Source: Doryteuthis pealeii
Lineage: Eukaryota; Mollusca; Cephalopoda; Myopsida; Loliginidae
Length of the DNA: 64,000 nt
Assembly (NCBI GenBank): GCA_023376005.1
Contig: CM042147.1
Location: 115,431,494-115,495,493, forward strand
Reading direction: 5' to 3'
In this document: positions 58,027 to 64,000 of the stretch, in pieces
How positions within the stretch are numbered: position 1 is the first letter of the stretch
How the letters are laid out: each line of letters starts with the position of its first letter
The notes under the pieces: model-generated
Told to the model about the DNA's origin: nothing
Databases searched by the model: none
The model's input: the letters and a program-made list of their open reading frames with translations, nothing else
Position numbers and translations under genes: made by a program

Positions 58027-58040
58027 CATTCACTCCCGTA

Positions 58041-59205
58041 GTTGTTTGGGTCGGAGAGGAAAGTCAAAATGAGTTTACAAAACAAAAAACCTTGATACTG
58101 CAAAAAACGAAAGACGTTACAATATTCACCAACGTGGGGCATTTCGCGCCATATATATGTCGGTCATGTTCCATGTATATCTTTTGTCAACAAATGTAGC
58201 GAATTTTTGAGATGTTGGCAACAAGGCGAAAACAATTTAAACGGAAGGGGATGGGTGTTAAGAAATGTGACGGTTGGAATTCAAAAGACTTTTAGTAAAG
58301 GAATTTTTTACGATTAAATGTTTTTATTATAGAGAGAGATATATAATCATTTTTATTATAGAGAGAGATATATAATCATTATACAATCTCTAAAAGACTA
58401 TTTCCAAATTTTCTTGATTGTATTTAGGGAATTGCAGGTAAACATAGCCCTGTTCTCAGTGTGACCATCTTTGATAGTGAATTCAAGATGCAAATTAAAT
58501 TATCTTTCAAGTATCCGTTTCCGACTGGTTCAGCTCACCAGCTGAAAAACAGAATGTAGAAGATGTGAAGAAAAATTGAAAAGTCTGTTAATGGCAGACT
58601 GGTATTTCTTCTGATGATTTATCATTCCCAGACCCTTAAAACCCCCTTTTTTTATCTTCTCTACTTGATCCAGCATCTGAGGGGACAAGGATCCCCAATG
58701 CCTTGCATGCAAATGAGTCATTAAGCAACTTAAAGAGAGAATCAAAGATCTAATGGCGGTGGTTGAGTTTGGGGTGGTTTGAGGGGCAGGTCATGAGTGA
58801 TTCTGAACTGCCTTAACTGAAAGAGAATCTGTCAGAGTGGCCATTGTCCATCTCAACACTGGACTGTCCAATCTCTGATGATCATTCATCCATAAGGTTC
58901 TGCACTTTTATGGCAAACACTGTAAGGACATTATAGGTTATAATCTTTATCTTTCACGGGAACCTATTGACAACAGGGGACAGTCATGTGCGCAAGCAGG
59001 GGAAATAGAATTGAAACGGGGGTTGAGATGGGTGGAAGGGTGGAGGGTTTGGACGAGGGGGAGGAGGGGATTATGATTTGGTTGGTCAGTTTGATGACTA
59101 ATTAGGATAATAATAGCAATCAAAGAGGAGAGGAAAAACTTGTTTTAATTCTTGTTTATCTGGATAGTCACCTTCATGATGTGCTTGTGTGGGTTTACAT
59201 CCCCC
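58041..59205. other. low-copy DNA, no gene supported
   Basis: Counterpart of 37,361-38,535, with small indels such as a loss in the CAAATTAAATTATC region near 58,492. Confidence 0.45.
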
Positions 59206-59206
59206 C

Positions 59207-59207
<1 letters not shown>

Positions 59208-59295
<88 letters not shown>

Positions 59296-59340
59296 GGAAT
59301 ATAAATATATAGAGAATATATATATATATATATATAATAT
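59208..59340. repeat. (CT)n and (TA)n microsatellites, second copy
   Basis: Counterpart of 38,540-38,664, with an inserted AATATGGAATATAAATATAT stretch. Confidence 0.85.
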
Positions 59341-59448
59341 AGAATGAATGGAGAATGAATGAGAAAAGTATTGCCATATGATGGTGCTCAATTCTAAAAT
59401 AACAGAGCAGGTTTAAAATCAAATATTAGATATTATGGATTCAATATC

Positions 59449-59542
59449 CCGTAACTAAAGTTTCATAATTACTTGCAATCGTCAAACAGTCAAAATGTTG
59501 ACCGTCTGGTGATTGCAAGTAAGCATGAAACTTTAGTTACGG
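59449..59542. repeat. inverted repeat with paired hammerhead-like motifs, second copy
   Basis: Counterpart of 38,774-38,868. The right arm continues past 59,542 (GGGATATTAAATTCATATCT), so the palindrome is longer than in the first copy. The right motif has CUGGUGA and helix I CCGU/ACGG. Confidence 0.6.
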
Positions 59543-59568
59543 GATATTAAATTCATATCTAATATTTG

Positions 59569-59622
<54 letters not shown>

Positions 59623-59857
59623 AAGTAAAGAAATAACAAAAGACTTAGAGATTTAGCATTATAGTCTATTTCAGGGAGCTTAGACAAAGTGTCTAACTCT
59701 CCCGACTCATCAGATGCAAATGATAAATTCTTTATTACTTTAAAGGCATTTGAAAACAGGTTTTTATTTTTTATTTTTTTCATTTTTTTTTTTTTTTTTT
59801 TTTAATTTTTATTTATTTTTTTTTTATTTTATTTTTTATTTTTTCAATTTCAAAATT

Positions 59858-59910
<53 letters not shown>

Positions 59911-59940
59911 CCAACTGAGCTTAAAGGCAACACTCCCCTA
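59543..59940 (-). mobile_element. ~0.4 kb segment present only in the second copy, with its own hammerhead-like motif
   Basis: Holds two (TA)n tracts (59,571-59,622 and 59,862-59,908), a T-rich tract near 59,760-59,840, and a 62-base hammerhead-like motif between them. In the first copy TTAGTTATGGATGGAACACT joins across this place. Either an insertion here or a deletion at 38,868. Confidence 0.6.
59656..59717 (-). ncRNA. hammerhead-like ribozyme motif with extended helix II
   Basis: Minus strand: GCAU, CUGAUGA, GUC, GGGAG, AG, UUAGACA-CUU-UGUCUAA, G, CUCCC, U, GAAA, UA-GAC-UA, UA, AUGC. Helix I 4 bp (GCAU/AUGC), helix II two stacked stems of 5 and 7 bp, helix III of two pairs plus A15.1-U16.1. 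Both core boxes match consensus. The GUC before the stem is an irregularity. Confidence 0.65.
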
Positions 59941-60159
59941 TAAAACGGATGGAACACTCTCTGGCGGCCCTTACATATATACCTATGTATGTATTTATCA
60001 GTTAAAAATCCTTGTCCTAGATTGTAGGTGCTGATGGCCGAGGAGTTAAGAAACCTGAGGGATGATAAATCGATAGGGTTTCCATCCCGGCTGGGGTAGC
60101 CTGCTAATGTCTAACCACACTAAAGAAATGTGATACGTTAAAACATGGTGTCTGTGGAT

Positions 60160-60212
<53 letters not shown>

Positions 60213-60313
60213 TAAATACTATGATATATTATTAAATACTATAAAATTATAAAGCGTATGTTACCATTGTTTACAAAGCAGTGTATTAGCCACATATCAT
60301 CAAGACAAATCAC

Positions 60314-60379
<66 letters not shown>

Positions 60380-60383
60380 ATAT
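59941..60383 (+). mobile_element. SINE-H, second copy, with long (TA)n
   Basis: tRNA-like head at about 60,027-60,095, hammerhead-like motif at 60,115-60,157 (CUAAAGA, AAAA), then (TA)n and AT-rich DNA up to the SINE-A. Confidence 0.6.
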
Positions 60384-60627
60384 AAGTAAAAGTAAAGTCG
60401 TCGGGGCGGCCTAAAGTCGGTATCAGCCAATCAGCGAGGGAGTCTATCCCCTTTTCAATAGCGCTAGACCAAGGAGATTGTTTTTAGCATCTGAGGTGGA
60501 GCGCCACACCTTCCATCAGCTCCTTACTTTACCGCACAGATCCCTGTGCTACTCATACGCTGAGTTAGCGGGGACCGGTATCGAACTAGGAACCTTGTGG
60601 TTTCTAGCCGAACGCTCTACCGACATA
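60384..60627 (-). mobile_element. SINE-A present only in the second copy
   Basis: On the minus strand it starts at GGTAGAGCGTTCGGCTAGAA, so the first ~20 bases of the head are missing. Box B GTTCGATACCGG and the whole body follow, ending CTTTACTTTTACTTATATA. In the first copy TTTTAATATATATAGTTTAT (39,233) joins across this site. Insertion into (TA)n hides any target duplication. Confidence 0.85.
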
Positions 60628-61929
60628 CATAAATGTAGTTTATTATATACATCAACTACATTCATGCATTGTATAAACATTGAATTTTAATAGAATAACA
60701 TTGAATTTAGTATTTTTACCAACCCTTCAACGGGTTTAATAATGCTTGATAATTTGAAACTTTGAAATTACCTTAAAATCTACGTCAAAATCCTGTAAAA
60801 ACACGCCCAAATTGACCACTATGTGTTGACGCAAGTAAAAAAAAAAAAAAACTTAAAAACTCTAGTAGAACACCTTAAAACTATGAAATTAACGTTCCCA
60901 CTGCTGTTTCTTACAAGGGTCCATGGTCTTACACCATACTTGATAATTGGTACAGTCGAAACATTTGGGTAAATAAAAACTGTTCAATACTGTATATTAG
61001 TTATGATTGATAGATAAAATCACAAACTTATTTTTATCTCATTACTTCGAGTTTCACCTAAAGTAGCAAGATAAAAATGAGTTTGTTATTTTATTCATTA
61101 ATTTTAATTATATTAGTCAAAATAATTCATAATACAAAAATATCATAGAGCCAATGTTAAAAAGAAGAAAGAAAATCATTCATTTCGCAACTTTACTATC
61201 TTTCTATCATCAGGCAAGTATATTGGAAATTCCATAGCTAATTATATCCCCCCTGGCGCTAGGGGGCGAATCGCCAACATCGTATGTTGGCGCCAATACC
61301 AAAAACTTCACTTATCACGGAGCACCCACTGAGGGTAGTCGCGTAAATAGCGGTCCCTACACATCATTCATCACTTAGCCCAAAACAGGGCCCAATTATC
61401 GCATAGCAGTACTGGAGGAGAGACGTAAAAACACCAAGCTCTCATTACCAAGCCCAAAACAGGGCCCACTTATCACAGTACTCTACAACCAGCTCCCTTC
61501 TAAGGCATTGTATCAGCATACGTTAAAAGGCGGGTACAATAGCACACTTACTGAAGGGCGAGAAACTACCGAGACGAAGCGTCCTATCAACATTTCCTAC
61601 CGACGAACAGAATACCCTGTTATCACTATTACTCCAAGAACTCAGCTCAACTCACAGATAAGTCTCGTAGCAAATGACATTAAAATTTGCAACAATTTTA
61701 TGTAATTTTTTGTCAATACAAGTGTCTGCATTTACTTTCGTGTTTGTTCCTTCTTTGTCCGACAATTTGCCTACAACTACGGAGAAATAAGAGCTCCTTC
61801 GAAAACCGTAAATACGCTTAAGCGTTGACAATAAAACACACATACAGCAGTAACCTGATTTATATTGCCCTCTTCATTTATTAAATATCTCTGGTCACGA
61901 AACTACATAACATGACCAGAAAGATTATA
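60628..61929. other. low-copy DNA and LTR-like segment, second copy
   Basis: Counterpart of 39,245-40,570, including the GGCGCTAGGGGGCGAATC segment at 61,254. No gene. Confidence 0.45.
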
Positions 61930-62414
61930 TCTCTTATTATAATGGAGATAGTGTGTTTTTCTGTCTGTAACCGAAACTAGATATTTAGATATTTACCATG
62001 TACCCCACGTGTACGGGTTAGGCACAAGGCCCTATTAATGTGGGACCACCACAAGCCATGGGTGGTGGGTGCAAAAATTGGATTGAACCCTTCGGTATTC
62101 CCCCTCAAGGGGGACCTCAGGCACTGGGCAATAAACCCAGCCCTGTCCCTTTAAATCAAGGGGGCAGGTGTTGCCTGAGGGGTAGTCCCCTGGGATCAAG
62201 GCTGTTAATTGCATCAAGAGTCCAGAGCCGAATCCCGTTGACCAGATCTACATGGTACTTACCTCGTACTCCACTTGTATGGGTTGGGCACAAGGCCCTA
62301 TTAATATTTTTGTCCGCATTCTTATTTAGTTTCATTAGTCTTTCTAATTCAATATAATATTTTATTACATCAAAACTTAAATACTTGCACCCGGATGGTG
62401 CATAGATTTACTAG
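61930..62414 (+). mobile_element. Helitron-like element with element D, second copy
   Basis: Counterpart of 40,571-41,051, with the same internal exchange by element D, TC start and CTAG end. Confidence 0.7.
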
Positions 62415-63600
62415 TGTATATAATACTGAGTGTTTGTCTGCATCTGCACACATATATGGGCAATGGTTATTTAATATATAGACAATTATATAAAAAGAGA
62501 TTTAAAAAAAAAGCATTGATTTAAAAAAAAAAACTGAATACCCGACAAGAATAAATAAAACAGAAAACGTCTTCAGCATAAAATATCTGAAGGGTTGAAA
62601 ATGCTGTAAAATCCAATAGACAAACCAACAATTTTCTTATCCAGCGGTGACTCTGACCCGGAGTGGTAGTACCTGTTAGGGTCATATGTCTGCGTTAAAT
62701 AGATCAAAATGAGTTTTTTTTAATGTTTTTTAAAAAGATTTTTTTAATTGCATACCTGGCAAGAATAAATAAAACAAAAACGTCTTCGGCATAAAATAAC
62801 CCAAGGGTTGACATGCTGTAAAATTCAACAGACCAACCAACAACTTTCTTATTTAGTGATGACTCCGACCCGGAGTGGTAGTACCTGTTAGGGTAACATC
62901 TTTGGGTCAAATACATCAAAATGAGTATTATTAGTGTTATTCGGACTATTGTCCCCATCTTCATTGTTATTTGTACAACGTTTCGGCCGATATACCCTCC
63001 GGCCTTCTTCAGGTATTTCTTGTCGGACTCGGGAACCTTCTCGAAGTCGGGAACCTTCTTTTCGAACTCGGGAACTTTCTTGTCGTAATCGGGAGCCATC
63101 ACGAAATCATTATTCAGAAATACCTGAAGAAGGCCGGAGGGTATATCGGCCGAAACGTTGTACAAATAACAATGAAGATGGGGACAATAGTCCGAATAAC
63201 ACTAATAATACTAATCTTCAAGCCTCATCTCAAACATTCAGAGAAATAACATCAAAATGAGTTTTAAAATGTTTTTAAAAAGGATTTTTTTTAATTGAAT
63301 ACCCGACAAAAATGAATAAAACAAAAACGTCTTTGGCATAAAATAACCCAATGGGTTGACTTGCTGTAAAGTTCAACAGACCAATGAAAAAAATGTTTTT
63401 ATTCAGTGGTGATTCTGACCTGGAATGGTAGTATCTGTTAGGGTCTCATCTTAGATAAAAATGAGTTTTAAAAAAATATTTTAAAATTTAGTTTTCTTTG
63501 AATTGAATACCCGACAAGAATGAATAGAACAAAAATGTCTTTGGCATAGAATAACCCAACAAGGGTTGACATTTCGTAAAATCCAACCAACCAACTGAAT
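62415..63600 (+). repeat. tandem element C 3' ends with foldback, second copy
   Basis: Counterpart of 41,052-42,235. The foldback is at 62,926-63,248 with ACATCAAAATGAG on both sides. The spacer differs (TCGAAGTCGGGAACC), while the arms stay paired. A 153-codon minus frame crosses the foldback and array and is not credible as a gene. Confidence 0.7.
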
Positions 63601-64000
63601 AAATATCTTTTTATTTATTTATTTTTAACTCCTCGGTCATCTTTTATGTTTAAAGAGCTAGATATCTCTTTAGAATCAAGAGACTGATGAGGATCTAAGA
63701 AACATTCAATTTATAAAAGCGAAAACGTTGTGTTCTATTTAAGAAATAATGCTATCTGTTTTCCCACCTAGTCAGTCATCTAAATCCGGGAGTATAATAT
63801 CTGTTTACTCACAAACTCATTCCTTCGTCATTTTTGAAACCAAAATCTTCATCATCTCTGAACAATCCCATCAGCACATAAATGTTTTTTGAAGAAGAAG
63901 AGAGAATGAATTAATTAATGAATAGAATTAGCAAACAAATAACCTTAATTTAATTAATTCATTTTAATTAATTGTTTTAATCTTTTTTTCAAGAAAGAAA
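63601..64000. other. low-copy AT-rich DNA, no gene
   Basis: Counterpart of 42,236-42,628. The window ends while the match continues. Confidence 0.5.

Larger units (their letters stand above)
44001..64000 (+). repeat. second copy of the duplicated block
   Basis: Begins inside the satellite at the equivalent of about 19,340 and is still matching when the window ends. Its first few hundred bases carry many small indels typical of a contig end. The individual counterpart features below are noted mainly where they differ. Confidence 0.95.

Overview
The window looks like gene-poor, repeat-saturated animal nuclear DNA. tRNA-derived SINEs, an RTE-type LINE tail, Helitron-like elements, (TA)n/(CA)n microsatellites, a ~175 bp satellite and pyrimidine-rich tracts make up most of it. 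The style fits a mollusc, perhaps a cephalopod, but that is inferred from the repeat repertoire and cannot be proven here. I found no convincing protein-coding gene, rRNA or functional tRNA gene. Most open frames lie in microsatellites or homopurine/homopyrimidine tracts.

Layout. 1-18.3 kb: SINEs, Helitron-like elements (including one nested inside another copy of itself at 10.6-12.2 kb), RTE tails, a foldback at 3.3-4.0 kb, and a 2.5 kb polypyrimidine region at 12.8-15.3 kb. 18.3-20.6 kb: a GATAC/GATAT-rich satellite of ~175 bp units. 20.6-42.6 kb: mixed repeats and low-copy DNA. 42.7-43.9 kb: a ~28 bp pyrimidine minisatellite ending at a 100-base N gap (43,901-44,000). 44.0-64.0 kb: a second copy of about 19.34-42.63 kb, in the same order and orientation. 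The copies differ by scattered substitutions and by whole insertions: an RTE tail, a 3.4 kb block and a 522 bp solo LTR only in the first copy; a SINE and a ~0.4 kb segment only in the second. This is either a real tandem duplication or, more likely given the gap, two haplotypes placed in series.

The most interesting signal is a recurring RNA motif. At more than a dozen sites, in at least seven distinct sequence contexts, a CUGANGA box, a short stem, GAAA, a short third stem, UH and a helix I partner strand occur in the order of a type I hammerhead ribozyme. Several lie in pairs on the two arms of palindromes. Others form the 3' part of short retroposons with a class II (Leu/Ser-like) tRNA head and a (TA)n or (TA)n(TG)n tail. 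Others sit in fragments that encode a conserved short peptide resembling Penelope-like debris. Many copies carry one or two core mutations, and several have an extra unpaired base after CUGANGA, so cleavage activity is not shown. All structure calls were made by eye, without folding or database search.

Local family names used below: SINE-A (tRNA-Lys-like head), SINE-B (head with GGTGTAATGGTTAAAG box A), SINE-H (class II tRNA head plus hammerhead), element C (retroposon with A-rich tail and a CCGGGTCAGAGTGGA-type segment), element D (GC-rich ~280 bp unit).
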